Of a DNA stretch of 64,000 bases, positions 26,201 to 33,750 are shown in pieces. The position numbers and the translations under genes are program-made. Source of the stretch: an uncultured Eubacterium sp. (lineage in GTDB: Bacteria > Bacillota > Clostridia > Oscillospirales > Acutalibacteraceae); the NCBI GenBank assembly GCA_910577195.1, contig CAJTLP010000005.1, positions 124,001 to 188,000 on the forward strand. Direction: 5' to 3'. Under the pieces are notes generated by a model. That model saw only the letters and a list, made by a program, of their open reading frames with translations, did no database searches and had not been told where the DNA came from. Position 1 is the first letter of the stretch, and each line of letters begins with the position of its first letter.

Positions 26201-26547
26201 TTGTCGGTATCTATGCCGGCATCACGACCTACCTTTTCAGTGGCATAGTAGAGGAAGAAAGTATAATACTTTACATCCAGCTCAAGCTTTTCACTTGAAC
26301 TCAGTGCCTTAATCTTTGCTGCTGCATTATCAAATGCTGCAACTGACTTTTCATAGTTAGCGTCTGTAGGCTTAAACAATGAGCCTCTTACACTGTAAAA
26401 CTCATCAATTGCTGCCTGAGCATCAGAAACTGCCTGCGCACTCTTTGCTTCCGCCTCATCAGCAAATGCACTGAAGCATACTGTAAATGAGGACATAAGC
26501 ATAAGCACTGCTAAAAACAGACTGATTAAGCGCTTACCTTTTTTCAT
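23266..26547 (-). CDS. Large sortase-anchored cell-surface protein (IPKTG signal), function unknown
   Basis: 1093 residues. Signal peptide 1-29 (charged start, hydrophobic core, FADEAEA cleavage region); mostly helical ectodomain with many Ala/Asp/Lys; two adjacent 51-residue repeats starting MKTVDVNKLT (about 425) and MKTVDMNKLT (about 476); a low-complexity Pro/Asp/Asn/Ser linker (about 965-1045); then a sorting signal IPKTG at 1053-1057, a hydrophobic span and KKRKSSEAAE. It should be attached covalently to peptidoglycan by a sortase; a class B sortase is 1 kb away. AAAGGAG precedes the ATG. I do not recognise the ectodomain; no enzymatic motif is seen. Confidence 0.85.
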   Translation of the reverse strand: MKKGKRLISLFLAVLMLMSSFTVCFSAFADEAEAKSAQAVSDAQAAIDEFYSVRGSLFKPTDANYEKSVAAFDNAAAKIKALSSSEKLELDVKYYTFFLYYATEKVGRDAGIDTDKTSSSSNAKVYGSSNPDGLKALADMVGDFPKDYQDAFDIVGKIYVKVDGTLFNTSFDFQKKPAGYEHYEKTVPDVAKLTAKGADFANYFYPYGDAFYIYMTSPSANGKVDLYDNIERITYNYLQDKAGKNDPKSISYTTYMQGSSGKRTWKTGQNAATYKAGMEEMNANFLTDSAPYGREAYTKAVELFAPVFGDAFKKAATLAYETGMRNFNAEAVTEAEIKAVDDAIAAVSDPLAKAALKKLMESSYVNVASGLVYKLGSSDAYNEEVDANVVYDNQIQFNKKNVNALVADLQNIVNNNRLNEFVEYMKTVDVNKLTDSIVKTAISKYHAMSGEYQGKVPADVKEKLVDTATKGFYDIMKTVDMNKLTRDIQQQVYNKYVLMDEFKSTIPSDLYDQYVLIQQPIMDMNDFSKEIGAFKTTTFVRPENSAVAWTTGGIQSAADGLWGLVADTLMPLVAKDIDLSNGLDNVLKDKLYQPAIIEAIFDLYATLIQDQSDVEVEALGSKLTFKLGQIISWIVTTDKIADYLAADGDKYAGAIAKIKAVEGANVTEKVVNLANVTFTAEDFGFKAGDREGFADALLAVLRPITTLLAPDGKIKAMGIMDVAVDIKMFDYMTSDGKYQTGVYATLIPLLEQIGMIDLPTQAEYKANYEKVREEKGAYIAADHLLKPVLDHLFTDIVDVVSPDPLNGLLKVLPRIAYVIDNDMINNALKEASKSFGLLKDMLGGLDVSKKAINNLLSQPIDLSGLTGSPLTITLPPINWTKLANCCTLQSVESSSDFNKYFILRNGDVDSAFSTVFYYIYNVVFADKDVYAAVRKLITDNLGGLASMVTNYTDVWVEIGAVDTYGEILDLLGQESGDEIEKPVKPVDPDEPSDDDNNNNTSGNGSSSGSLSIMDKLEDLFGLGGKNNGNNGSSNSSDANNSDAKKKNLKNPMIPKTGGEESAYVMGAVYVVLAAAIAVSFVAYKKRKSSEAAE

Positions 26548-26616
26548 TTAAAACATCTCCTTTACCAAATACGCGGAAAATTTTACAAATAAAACAAACC
26601 GCCCATTACAAATACC

Positions 26617-26644
26617 ATTATATCTTAACCAATAAAATTGTCAA
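26617..26644 (-). promoter_or_regulatory. Promoter of the surface-protein gene
   Basis: -35 TTGACA (26639-26644) and -10 TATAAT (26617-26622) on the minus strand, 16 bp spacing, about 70 bases from the start codon. Confidence 0.88.
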
Positions 26645-26742
26645 TAGATTAACGATTTTTTAAAATTAATTGTTCATTATAACTATTTTTTCAAAATAAT
26701 TTTATATAAAATGAACAATTTTTTCAAAAAAATAAGTTCAAG

Positions 26743-26768
26743 AAAACAAACCACTATCGGTTTGTTTT
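26743..26768. promoter_or_regulatory. Perfect 10-bp-arm palindrome, candidate TetR operator
   Basis: AAAACAAACC (26743-26752), six-base centre, GGTTTGTTTT (26759-26768). It abuts the -35 of the TetR gene promoter and lies about 100 bp upstream of the surface-protein promoter. Its position and symmetry fit an autoregulatory TetR-family operator. Confidence 0.65.
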
Positions 26769-26770
26769 TG

Positions 26771-26799
26771 TTTACTTTTATATTACAATATGTTATAAT
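26771..26799 (+). promoter_or_regulatory. Promoter of the TetR gene
   Basis: -35 TTTACT (26771-26776), 17 bp spacer, -10 TATAAT (26794-26799), about 38 bases before the start codon. Confidence 0.82.
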
Positions 26800-26837
26800 A
26801 TACTTATGAAAAATAATAATGAAAAGAGACCGCACAT

Positions 26838-27488
26838 ATGAATCAAAGAGAAAAAAGTATAAACAGCATATATTATATTATCGAATGTGCTATTGAAGAA
26901 TTTGCTGATAAAGGCAGTGATGTATCATTAAATAATATATGTAAACAAAACGGTATTTCAAAGGGCAAGCTTTATCATCATTTTTCTTCAAAGGAGGAAT
27001 TGCTCTGTGCCTGTGTTTGCTATGCACTTGACAATTTGGCAACTGATATTGATGAATTTGAAATGGATGATTCTTTGAGAATTGAAGAAAATCTTCACGA
27101 CTATTATGCAGCGAGAATAAGGTATTGGCATGAAAATCCGACACATCTTACCATATTAAGAATGGCATATGTGCTCAGAAGAAGAGAATTCTCCGACGAA
27201 TCCATGATAAAAATTGCACAACACAAGCAAAATTGGGATAATGCGATGAAAAACAAAGTGCTGGAGATTATCCATTCAGAAAACAATAAACTGAAAATAA
27301 GTGATGAAGATTTTGCAGAACTAATGATACTTTTATATGAAAACACATTTCAGGCAATGGAAAGCAAAATTGTCAGAGCTGTAATAAATAACGAAACTGA
27401 AAATATAAAAATCCTTTCTGATGCGCTTTTGAAATACTATGACAATATCATATTAACTGTTCTTTATGGAATTTTTGAAAAAGAATAA
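26838..27488 (+). CDS. TetR/AcrR family transcriptional regulator
   Basis: 216 residues. The N-terminal DNA-binding domain runs to about residue 60 (AIEEFADKGSDVSLNNICKQ, then GISKGKLYHHFSSKEELL, the recognition helix). The C-terminal domain is long and helical and carries no recognised ligand motif. ATG 26838 has only a weak AAAGAGA upstream. It is divergent from the 1093-residue surface protein and next to a near-perfect palindrome, so it may control itself and that gene; this is inference. A strong terminator follows. Confidence 0.88.
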   Translation: MNQREKSINSIYYIIECAIEEFADKGSDVSLNNICKQNGISKGKLYHHFSSKEELLCACVCYALDNLATDIDEFEMDDSLRIEENLHDYYAARIRYWHENPTHLTILRMAYVLRRREFSDESMIKIAQHKQNWDNAMKNKVLEIIHSENNKLKISDEDFAELMILLYENTFQAMESKIVRAVINNETENIKILSDALLKYYDNIILTVLYGIFEKE

Positions 27489-27502
27489 TATGAAAACTAC
27501 AA

Positions 27503-27550
27503 AAAAAGCCGCAGGGTCAGTAGAACACCTACTGACCCTGCGTTTATTTT
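27503..27550. terminator. Strong bidirectional terminator
   Basis: Perfect stem CGCAGGGTCAGTAG / CTACTGACCCTGCG with a short loop, A-run before and T-rich tract after, between the convergent TetR and sortase genes. Confidence 0.92.
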
Positions 27551-27563
27551 AAAATATTATATG

Positions 27564-28424
27564 TTAATTTTCATAAGGATACCAATATTCATCATTTGAA
27601 TACCGGTTATCTATACCCATAATATCGCAATATCTCTGAGGATATTTAGGATTACTGTTTTTCACAGTCTTTAAAGTGTTAACGTTTGCACGCTCGCCGT
27701 TTCTTACAAGCCTTGCAGCAACAACAATTCTTGCATCTGCTCTGTAATCGCCTGTATCCATTCCTCTGTAACAGGTTGAAAGGGTGAGTATTTTATCACC
27801 GCTGTTAACATCAACATCTGTTTTATACAGTGTACGCTTATTCACCTCGCTGATATAGCCATTAAAATTGTCACCGCCGAGATGAGGATAGACATAGTTA
27901 AACACATATCCATTGTCCTCATTCTCATCTGCGTTTGTTATAAACACGGCAAAAATCTTCCACTGTCTGTCCTCATAAGCAGTATCAAAATGAATCACAG
28001 GATGCTGCTTATAAAACTCTATATCATCATATTTCACAAGCTCTGAAAACATTGTGGTATCCAGCCAGTTATGACCGTAAAGAACAGTATTGAAATCCTC
28101 TGACAAAGGATTGCACTCGGTGCTCATATAAATTGCACCGCGCTCCTCCTCTTTTTTATCAAAGTTGTGGGTAAGATAAAACTCGTTATCCTCCCCCTGC
28201 ACAACAGGATAGTCAATATCCGTACCGTCAATTTTAATATATCCTACAAAATCATTGTTCCTGTCAATATAGCTTTGATACTTTGATGCTTCAGATGTAC
28301 TGACTGTATCAGCATTTTTTGTTGTACTGTATGCATCATCAGCTTTGGAATGAAAATAAAACACTGCAAAAATGCATACAGCTATCAGCAAAACAGGTAT
28401 TATAATTCCGGCTGATTTTTTCAT
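27564..28424 (-). CDS. srtB: Class B sortase
   Basis: Membrane-anchored cysteine transpeptidase that cleaves a sorting signal and links the protein to peptidoglycan. 286 residues: N-terminal membrane anchor (about 5-24), then the sortase barrel with FVGYIKIDGTDIDYPVVQ, catalytic His118 (LYGHNW), Cys218 (TLSTCY) and Arg232 (RIVVAARL). The helix between His and strand 5 (MFSELVKYDDIEFYKQHP) is class B-like. Clostridial SrtB enzymes accept PxTG-type signals, so the IPKTG protein 1 kb downstream is a plausible substrate. It follows the PRTase-like gene by 30 bases, likely one operon. Confidence 0.9.
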   Translation of the reverse strand: MKKSAGIIIPVLLIAVCIFAVFYFHSKADDAYSTTKNADTVSTSEASKYQSYIDRNNDFVGYIKIDGTDIDYPVVQGEDNEFYLTHNFDKKEEERGAIYMSTECNPLSEDFNTVLYGHNWLDTTMFSELVKYDDIEFYKQHPVIHFDTAYEDRQWKIFAVFITNADENEDNGYVFNYVYPHLGGDNFNGYISEVNKRTLYKTDVDVNSGDKILTLSTCYRGMDTGDYRADARIVVAARLVRNGERANVNTLKTVKNSNPKYPQRYCDIMGIDNRYSNDEYWYPYEN

Positions 28425-28454
28425 CAGAATATCCTTTCGTAATAAACCGGAATT

Positions 28455-29099
28455 TTACAGCAAGGAATAGCCATAGCCATTTGCTATTGCGTCTACCCGT
28501 TCGCCTGCCCTGCAATGGGGACAATCGTGCGGAGCATACGCCTCATATCCCGGAACATCCTCTTTTGTAAATATTGTATTAACCTCTACACCCTCTACAG
28601 CATTCACGGCTGAGAAAATGGATGTAACGCCTGCAACCTTACCGCCGTAATAAGTAACGCTTTCCATTGCTCTTGCAACCGTTTTACCGCTAGTGATACA
28701 TGAAATCAGAATAACAACGTCTCTTCCCTGAATCAATTTTTTAAGATTGTCGCGGAAAATAATATTGCCTGACGCATCATATTCAGGACCTAAAACATAA
28801 ACGCTGTTATCAGGATTTGGATTAAGCATATTCGGACGTGAAAGCTCGTGGGCAAGATAAGCACCCAGTGCCTGTGTTTCATAAAGGCACAAAACCGTAT
28901 CAACATTAATATTTCTTTCAGCGTAATACTGTGCCATAAGCATAGCAGCATCCACTGAAGCATTATGATTATGCTTTATATCGGATGTACCGATATAGTA
29001 ATTCAGATGTGATGACGCAGAGATAAAGTGACCAGGCATTGCGTGAATAAAAACCCTTTCATCTCTGGGTGATGTTATTGTGTAAACAGGCTTATCCAT
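28455..29099 (-). CDS. Orotate-phosphoribosyltransferase-like protein with a degenerate PRPP loop
   Basis: 214 residues with the type I PRTase fold order. At the position of the PRPP loop it reads VVILISCITSGKTVARAM: the TSGKT part is kept but the two acidic residues usual before it (as in pyrE, VEDVITAGT) are replaced by Ile-Ser-Cys. A C-terminal CPHC pair is followed by VDAIANGYGYSLL, as in the Clostridia paralogue group annotated as orotate phosphoribosyltransferase. The genuine PyrE is at 4523, so this is a paralogue of uncertain, perhaps non-catalytic, role. AAGGAG precedes ATG 29099. It leads an operon with sortase B. Confidence 0.72.
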   Translation of the reverse strand: MDKPVYTITSPRDERVFIHAMPGHFISASSHLNYYIGTSDIKHNHNASVDAAMLMAQYYAERNINVDTVLCLYETQALGAYLAHELSRPNMLNPNPDNSVYVLGPEYDASGNIIFRDNLKKLIQGRDVVILISCITSGKTVARAMESVTYYGGKVAGVTSIFSAVNAVEGVEVNTIFTKEDVPGYEAYAPHDCPHCRAGERVDAIANGYGYSLL

Positions 29100-29133
29100 A
29101 GTAAAAGCTCCTTATTATATATCTAATATAATA

Positions 29134-29162
29134 ATTTTACATTACTTAAAGCATTTTTTCAA
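29134..29162 (-). promoter_or_regulatory. Promoter of the PRTase-like/sortase operon
   Basis: -35 TTGAAA (29157-29162) and -10 TAAAAT (29134-29139) on the minus strand, 17 bp apart. Confidence 0.7.
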
Positions 29163-29172
29163 CAAATGTATA

Positions 29173-29201
29173 TGTACAAAATAATACGGATTATTTGTAC
29201 A
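29173..29201. promoter_or_regulatory. Near-perfect inverted repeat TGTACAAA(A)TAAT, candidate operator
   Basis: TGTACAAAATAAT (29173-29185) faces ATTATTTGTACA (29190-29201), one base offset. It lies just upstream of the promoter for the PRTase-like gene and after the cca stop. The lack of a T-run argues against a terminator; an operator is more likely. Confidence 0.5.
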
Positions 29202-29229
29202 AAATAGACAAATGGTGAAAATAAACCGA

Positions 29230-30567
29230 TCAAAGTTCAGTCTGATACGTTTTCACATAGGACAAAAGTATTTCTTTTTCATTCACAAGCTCATCACTGA
29301 TTACCTTTTCAAGAAGAGCATTGAGGATATCCCCTATCTGCTTACCCTTAAAGCCCAATGCTTTTACATCATTGCCATTTATATTCAGCTCTTTTACGGT
29401 AAACGGCTCACCCTCCTCAATGATTTTATTCAGCTCGCTTTGTGTTATATCCAGATTTCTCAGTTCCTGCTCTGTCATCTGAGGATTCTGCGCCAGCTTA
29501 TCAGCACGCTTTACCTCAATAAGATCACGGAGTCTCTCCTCGCCCACTTTGGAAAGCCACTTCTTAATTTTCTTTCTGTCTGTACCGATATGCATATCGT
29601 GTATCGGTACAAGGAACATCACTCTGTCATAAATTTCATTAGGAACCTTAAGCCTTTCCAATGCTGTTTTTGCATATTCACCGCTTATTTTCTGATGCCC
29701 TTTAAAATGGTCTGTTCCGTTCTCGTCAGTGGTTTTAGAATATGCCTTTCCTATGTCATGAAGGAGCATTGTTATTCTGAGAGAAAGATCCTCAGGTGAC
29801 TGTTCCACCGCCTTGCAGGTGTGCTTCCATACATTATAAATATGCCATTTGGTGTTCTGCGAAATATTGAATATCGGCTCAAGCTCCGGGATAATAACAG
29901 CAATTACGTCTCTGTATTCAAAAAGAACCTGAAACACATTATCGCCCATAAGAAGTTTTGAAAGTTCTGTAAATATTCGCTCTGCAGAAACATTTTTCAA
30001 AAGCTCTTTATTATTAAAAATAGCTTTTTTCGTTTCAGGCTCAATATCAAATGATAAAACAGAGGCAAATCGGATTGCTCGCATAATCCTGAGCGCATCC
30101 TCCTTAAAACGTTTATCCGCATCGCCGACTGCACGTATCCTTTTATTTTCTATATCTTCTTTTCCGCCGAAAAGGTCAACATAGCCGCAACTGCGGTTAT
30201 ATGCAATTGCATTTATTGTAAAATCTCTTCTGGACAAATCCTCTTTGATATCCGTAACAAACTCAACATTTTCAGGATGACGGCTATCTTTGTAGTCTCC
30301 GTCCGTGCGGTAGGTTGTTATTTCAAAGTTTTCACCGTCCAGCAGGGCAGTGATCGTGCCGTGCTTAAGTCCGGTTTCAATAAATCTTATATGCTCAGCC
30401 TGCAGTACCTTTTCGGTTTCCTCAGGCTTTGCAGAGGTTGTAATATCCACATCATCACAGGGATTATTCATAATATAATCACGCACACAGCCGCCGACAG
30501 CAAATGCCTCATAGCCTGCTTTTTCAAGTGAAGAGATAATTCTTTGTGCTCCGTCCGATATTGTCAT
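29230..30567 (-). CDS. cca: CCA tRNA nucleotidyltransferase with HD domain
   Basis: Adds or repairs the 3' CCA of tRNAs. 445 residues. Class II nucleotidyltransferase head: FAVGGCVRDYI (about 22-32), DDVDITTSA catalytic aspartates (about 38-46), RRDFTINAIAYN and the KEDALRIMRAIRFA neck. The C-terminal half has an HD phosphohydrolase domain (TMLLHDIGKAYS, GHQKISGEYA). GGCAGGTGGG precedes ATG 30567. It is divergent from the small membrane protein at 30628, with only 60 bases between. Confidence 0.95.
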   Translation of the reverse strand: MTISDGAQRIISSLEKAGYEAFAVGGCVRDYIMNNPCDDVDITTSAKPEETEKVLQAEHIRFIETGLKHGTITALLDGENFEITTYRTDGDYKDSRHPENVEFVTDIKEDLSRRDFTINAIAYNRSCGYVDLFGGKEDIENKRIRAVGDADKRFKEDALRIMRAIRFASVLSFDIEPETKKAIFNNKELLKNVSAERIFTELSKLLMGDNVFQVLFEYRDVIAVIIPELEPIFNISQNTKWHIYNVWKHTCKAVEQSPEDLSLRITMLLHDIGKAYSKTTDENGTDHFKGHQKISGEYAKTALERLKVPNEIYDRVMFLVPIHDMHIGTDRKKIKKWLSKVGEERLRDLIEVKRADKLAQNPQMTEQELRNLDITQSELNKIIEEGEPFTVKELNINGNDVKALGFKGKQIGDILNALLEKVISDELVNEKEILLSYVKTYQTEL

Positions 30568-30627
30568 AATCCCACCTGCCTAAAATTGTTATTTGTATTT
30601 TACCATAAACAGCACAATAATACAAAT

Positions 30628-30993
30628 ATGAAAAACTTTTTAACTTATCTGATTGCGGCACTGATAGGCGGCTGCGGTTACTGCTTAATTGAAATCATAT
30701 ACAGAGGGAGAACACACTACTCAATGTTCTTTGCAGGAGCAATTGTGCTTACCACATTTTACTATATCAGTAAAAATTACGAGCTGCCGTTATGGGCAAA
30801 ATGTCTTGCAGGTATGATTATCATAACAGGTATCGAGCTGGTATTCGGTATCGTATTCAACATCATTTTAAAAGAACAGGTATGGGATTATTCAAACGTA
30901 CCGCTGAACTTCTTAGGTCAGATATGTGTACCTTTTTCCCTGATATGGTTTGTCCTTTCAGGGGTTGCCTTCAAGGTGCTTGAAAAGGTATAA
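30628..30993 (+). CDS. Small membrane protein, putative ABC-transporter type IV family (PF06541-like)
   Basis: 121 residues, about four transmembrane segments. The motif GYCLIEIIYRGRTHYSMFF is characteristic of the PF06541 family of putative ABC-transporter membrane proteins, whose function is not established. No clear Shine-Dalgarno lies before ATG 30628 (upstream sequence is ATAATACAA), so translation may be weak or leaderless. No ATP-binding partner is adjacent. Convergent with the Na/Pi gene; only one base separates the stop codons. Confidence 0.72.
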   Translation: MKNFLTYLIAALIGGCGYCLIEIIYRGRTHYSMFFAGAIVLTTFYYISKNYELPLWAKCLAGMIIITGIELVFGIVFNIILKEQVWDYSNVPLNFLGQICVPFSLIWFVLSGVAFKVLEKV

Positions 30994-30994
30994 A

Positions 30995-32740
30995 TCAGAT
31001 TTTATATTTATTCAGATACATTTCGAAGGACTGCATAAAGCTCTGATTTGAATTGCTCTTTGCGCCCTTAAGATAACGATGTGTCTGATAACTGCCCTGC
31101 GACAGCTCAATGATACAAACCGCAAGATTGGAGCAATGGTCCGCAATTCTTTCAAAGGAATTGACGATATCAAAAAACAGCATACCGTTCTCAACACTGC
31201 ATTCATCCTTTTCCATTCTTTTAGCGTGCCTTGACCTTAGCTGTGCCTTCAGGTTATTTATGACCTGTTCAAGAGGTTCGACCGTTGCGGCAAGCTCCGT
31301 ATCATCATTTATGAAAGCCGTCACCGCCTTTTCCATAATTTCTTTTACAGCACTGCTCATAACCTTCAGATCATCATTGGCATCATCAGAGAAATGTATT
31401 TTACCCTTGTGCATCTGTTTTTTTATCTTAAGAATATTTGCACCGTAATCCCCTATTCTTTCAAAATTGCCGATTGCATGATTAAGCTTTGAAATTTTAA
31501 CCGAATCATCAACACTCAGATCCATTGAACTGATTTTAACAAGATAGGTTTCAAGCTCATCCTCAAAAGCATCCAGTCTTTTTTCATTTTCTTTAATTTT
31601 TGCCTGCTTGGTATTGGAGTATGCTTTAATGAAATCAATGCAAAGCATAATATTTTCTTTTGCCAAAAGTCCCATTTTATCGCATTCTTCCTTAACCTTG
31701 TCTATGGCAAAGGATGGGGACATAAGAAATCTTTCCTCTACGAGAGGAGCTTCTGTTTCTTTATCATTGTCACGTACAATAAGACAGGCAAGTTTTTCAA
31801 GCTGTTTACCGAATGGAAAAAGTACAATTGTTGCAAAAATATTGAAAGCAGTATGAATAACGGCAATATCAGCTGCACTTACAATATTTTCTATAAACGG
31901 CAGTTTAACAATATAATTCACACCGTAAAACAGAATCATAGCAAGTATAACGCCTATTGTGTTGAAGGCAAGATGAACTACTGCTGTTCGTTTCGCATTC
32001 TTGCTGGTTCCTGCTGATGAAATGATTGCAGTAATACAAGTGCCTATATTCTGACCTAAAATAATCGGAAAGGCTGATGAAACCGTGATGCCGCCTGTAA
32101 CAGTCAGTGCCTGCAATATACCTACCGATGCAGATGATGACTGAATCACTGCTGTAAGCAAAGCACCGGCAACAACACCCAAAACAGGATTGGAGAATTT
32201 CGTAAGCAATCCTGTAAAGCCGGGAACATCCTTAAGCGGAGCAACTGCACCGCTCATAGCCTCCATACCGAACATTAAAACGGCGAAGCCTAAAAGGATA
32301 GAACCGACATTTTTCTTTTTCTCACTTTTACAAAAACTATAAAGTATAATTCCTATGAGTGCCAGAACAGGCGTAAAGGATGATGGTTTGAACAGACTGA
32401 TAAACACATTTGAGCTTTCAATGCCCGTAAGAGACAACAGCCAGCTTGTGATAGTTGTACCTATATTAGATCCCATTATGATTCCTATAGCCTGACTGAG
32501 TGACATAATTTTCGAGTTAACAAAGCCCACAGCCATTACTGTTACTGCAGAAGAGGACTGAATCACAGCAGTTATACCAGCACCCAAAAGCAATCCTTTT
32601 ATTCTGTTATTCGTCATCTTTTCCAGTATGGTTTCAAATTTACCGCCGCCGAGCTTTTCAAGAGATGCTCCCATATAATTCATACCGAACAGGAACATAG
32701 CAAGTCCACCCACTAAAGTTAAAACATTAAATATATTCAT
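30995..32740 (-). CDS. Na/Pi cotransporter family protein with PhoU-like domain
   Basis: 581 residues. Two inverted Na_Pi_cotrans repeats in the first 320 residues, each with the QSSSA signature (AVIQSSSAVTVMA and AVIQSSSASVGIL) and a GSNIGTT / GQNIGTC partner motif; about 8-9 membrane spans. The C-terminal 220 residues are a cytoplasmic PhoU-like helical domain (IGNFERIGDYGANI, VNSFERIADHCSNLA) that in the family binds metal clusters and may regulate transport. GAGGTGATAAAA precedes ATG 32740. No phosphate operon neighbours. Directionality is by family. Confidence 0.9.
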   Translation of the reverse strand: MNIFNVLTLVGGLAMFLFGMNYMGASLEKLGGGKFETILEKMTNNRIKGLLLGAGITAVIQSSSAVTVMAVGFVNSKIMSLSQAIGIIMGSNIGTTITSWLLSLTGIESSNVFISLFKPSSFTPVLALIGIILYSFCKSEKKKNVGSILLGFAVLMFGMEAMSGAVAPLKDVPGFTGLLTKFSNPVLGVVAGALLTAVIQSSSASVGILQALTVTGGITVSSAFPIILGQNIGTCITAIISSAGTSKNAKRTAVVHLAFNTIGVILAMILFYGVNYIVKLPFIENIVSAADIAVIHTAFNIFATIVLFPFGKQLEKLACLIVRDNDKETEAPLVEERFLMSPSFAIDKVKEECDKMGLLAKENIMLCIDFIKAYSNTKQAKIKENEKRLDAFEDELETYLVKISSMDLSVDDSVKISKLNHAIGNFERIGDYGANILKIKKQMHKGKIHFSDDANDDLKVMSSAVKEIMEKAVTAFINDDTELAATVEPLEQVINNLKAQLRSRHAKRMEKDECSVENGMLFFDIVNSFERIADHCSNLAVCIIELSQGSYQTHRYLKGAKSNSNQSFMQSFEMYLNKYKI

Positions 32741-32808
32741 TTTTATCACCTCAGCTGTATATTAACGCGGTACAATTAAATGCTGATTTAGTTTGTGTAA
32801 AATTATGG

Positions 32809-33054
32809 TTAAGTATGCGAGATAAATCCGAATAAGTTTTTTATGAACGGATTTCCCGCTACGCTGTGTTTTGTGCCTTGCCTAACGAAAAATCCGTTTC
32901 ATAAAAAATCTGCGACCTAAAACGGTCTTGATTTTGAGCAGATTTTTGCTTTGAGAAAGCAGTTAGGCTGGCGCCTTACAATGGCGAAAAGTGAAAATAT
33001 GCCGAAAACAAGCCGTTTTAGGCTTGTTCGGATTTATTTCGCTTGCTTAAGTAT
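32809..33054. mobile_element. MITE-like structured element with terminal inverted repeats and an 8-bp direct repeat
   Basis: A non-coding block of about 230 bp. Ends: 32809-32836 and 33023-33050 are inverted repeats of 28 bp with four mismatches, sharing the core ATAAATCCGAA. The octamer TTAAGTAT flanks both sides (32809-32816 and 33047-33054), as a target-site duplication would. Inside are several stems: TTATGAACGGATTT with AAATCCGTTTCATAA, AAAAATCTGC with GCAGATTTTT enclosing GACC/GGTC, TGCTTTGAGAAAGCA, CGCC/GGCG and AACAAGCC/GGCTTGTT. No ORF. It could be a MITE, a structured RNA, or both. Confidence 0.6.
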
Positions 33055-33063
33055 TCTAAAAAA

Positions 33064-33102
33064 GAACGGAATAAAAATCCAAAGATTTTCATTCCGTTTT
33101 AC
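33064..33102 (-). terminator. Terminator of the ABC exporter operon
   Basis: AACGGAATGAAAATC / GATTTTTATTCCGTT on the minus strand followed by CTTTTTT, directly after the permease gene. Confidence 0.9.
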
Positions 33103-33123
33103 TTAATAAAATATTCAGTTTGA

Positions 33124-33750
33124 TTAAAACTCTCTTTTTTTATAAACCTTTACGGATATAAGCAAGGATACCGTCATAAGTATAACCGCTGATACCGCAA
33201 TTAAAAATGAATATTTGCTCGGCTCAAATTCACTCTCAACAAGTGCTCCCTCTGAGCTGTTGAGCGCGGATATAACATTTATCACAACAGCCATTGTTGA
33301 GATAATTATAATATTGATAATTCTTCCCTTTAAGTAGCCGAATCTGAATATAATCGGCAGGACAACTGTTGGTGCGATCGTACCGCAAAACAGCATTATG
33401 GATATAAGACCGATTGTATATGAAATGCTTAAATTACAAGTAACTGCCAGTACAATGCTTTCAATCAGAACAACAGGCACAATGAATATAATCAAAAGAA
33501 TATATTTTTCAAGCACAATCTTTGTCCTTCCGATTGGAAGAAGAATTTCGTACTTATTCCATTTGTGAGCTTCATCGTATGCCATTACTGTTATCGGCAG
33601 CATTGAGAATATTGCTGCTGAATAATATGCAAAATACATTGAAGAAGCTTGGGAAACGGCAGATATTATAAAAAATAACAATCCTATCGGCAAAAGCATC
33701 ATGCAATGCTTTTTTATCATTATAAAATCTTTAACAAGTAAACCCTTCAT
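33124..33750 (-). CDS. ABC-2 type transporter permease
   Basis: 208 residues, about six transmembrane segments, of the short ABC-2 permease type (PF13346-like: start KGLLVKDFIMIKKH, then MAYDEAHKWNKYEILLPIGR). It forms an exporter with the ATPase just upstream, whose stop overlaps its start by 4 bases. GntR/YtrA-type regulation and this permease class are common for exporters induced by cell-envelope antibiotics, but the substrate here is unknown. Confidence 0.88.
   Translation of the reverse strand: MKGLLVKDFIMIKKHCMMLLPIGLLFFIISAVSQASSMYFAYYSAAIFSMLPITVMAYDEAHKWNKYEILLPIGRTKIVLEKYILLIIFIVPVVLIESIVLAVTCNLSISYTIGLISIMLFCGTIAPTVVLPIIFRFGYLKGRIINIIIISTMAVVINVISALNSSEGALVESEFEPSKYSFLIAVSAVILMTVSLLISVKVYKKREF

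Noticed and set aside
29173..29201. Inverted repeat after cca as its terminator
   Set aside because: AT-rich stem and no T-run on the minus strand; an operator for the next promoter fits better.
32809..33054. Structured block as a protein-coding gene
   Set aside because: All six frames are short, and symmetry of the two ends explains the sequence better than codons.
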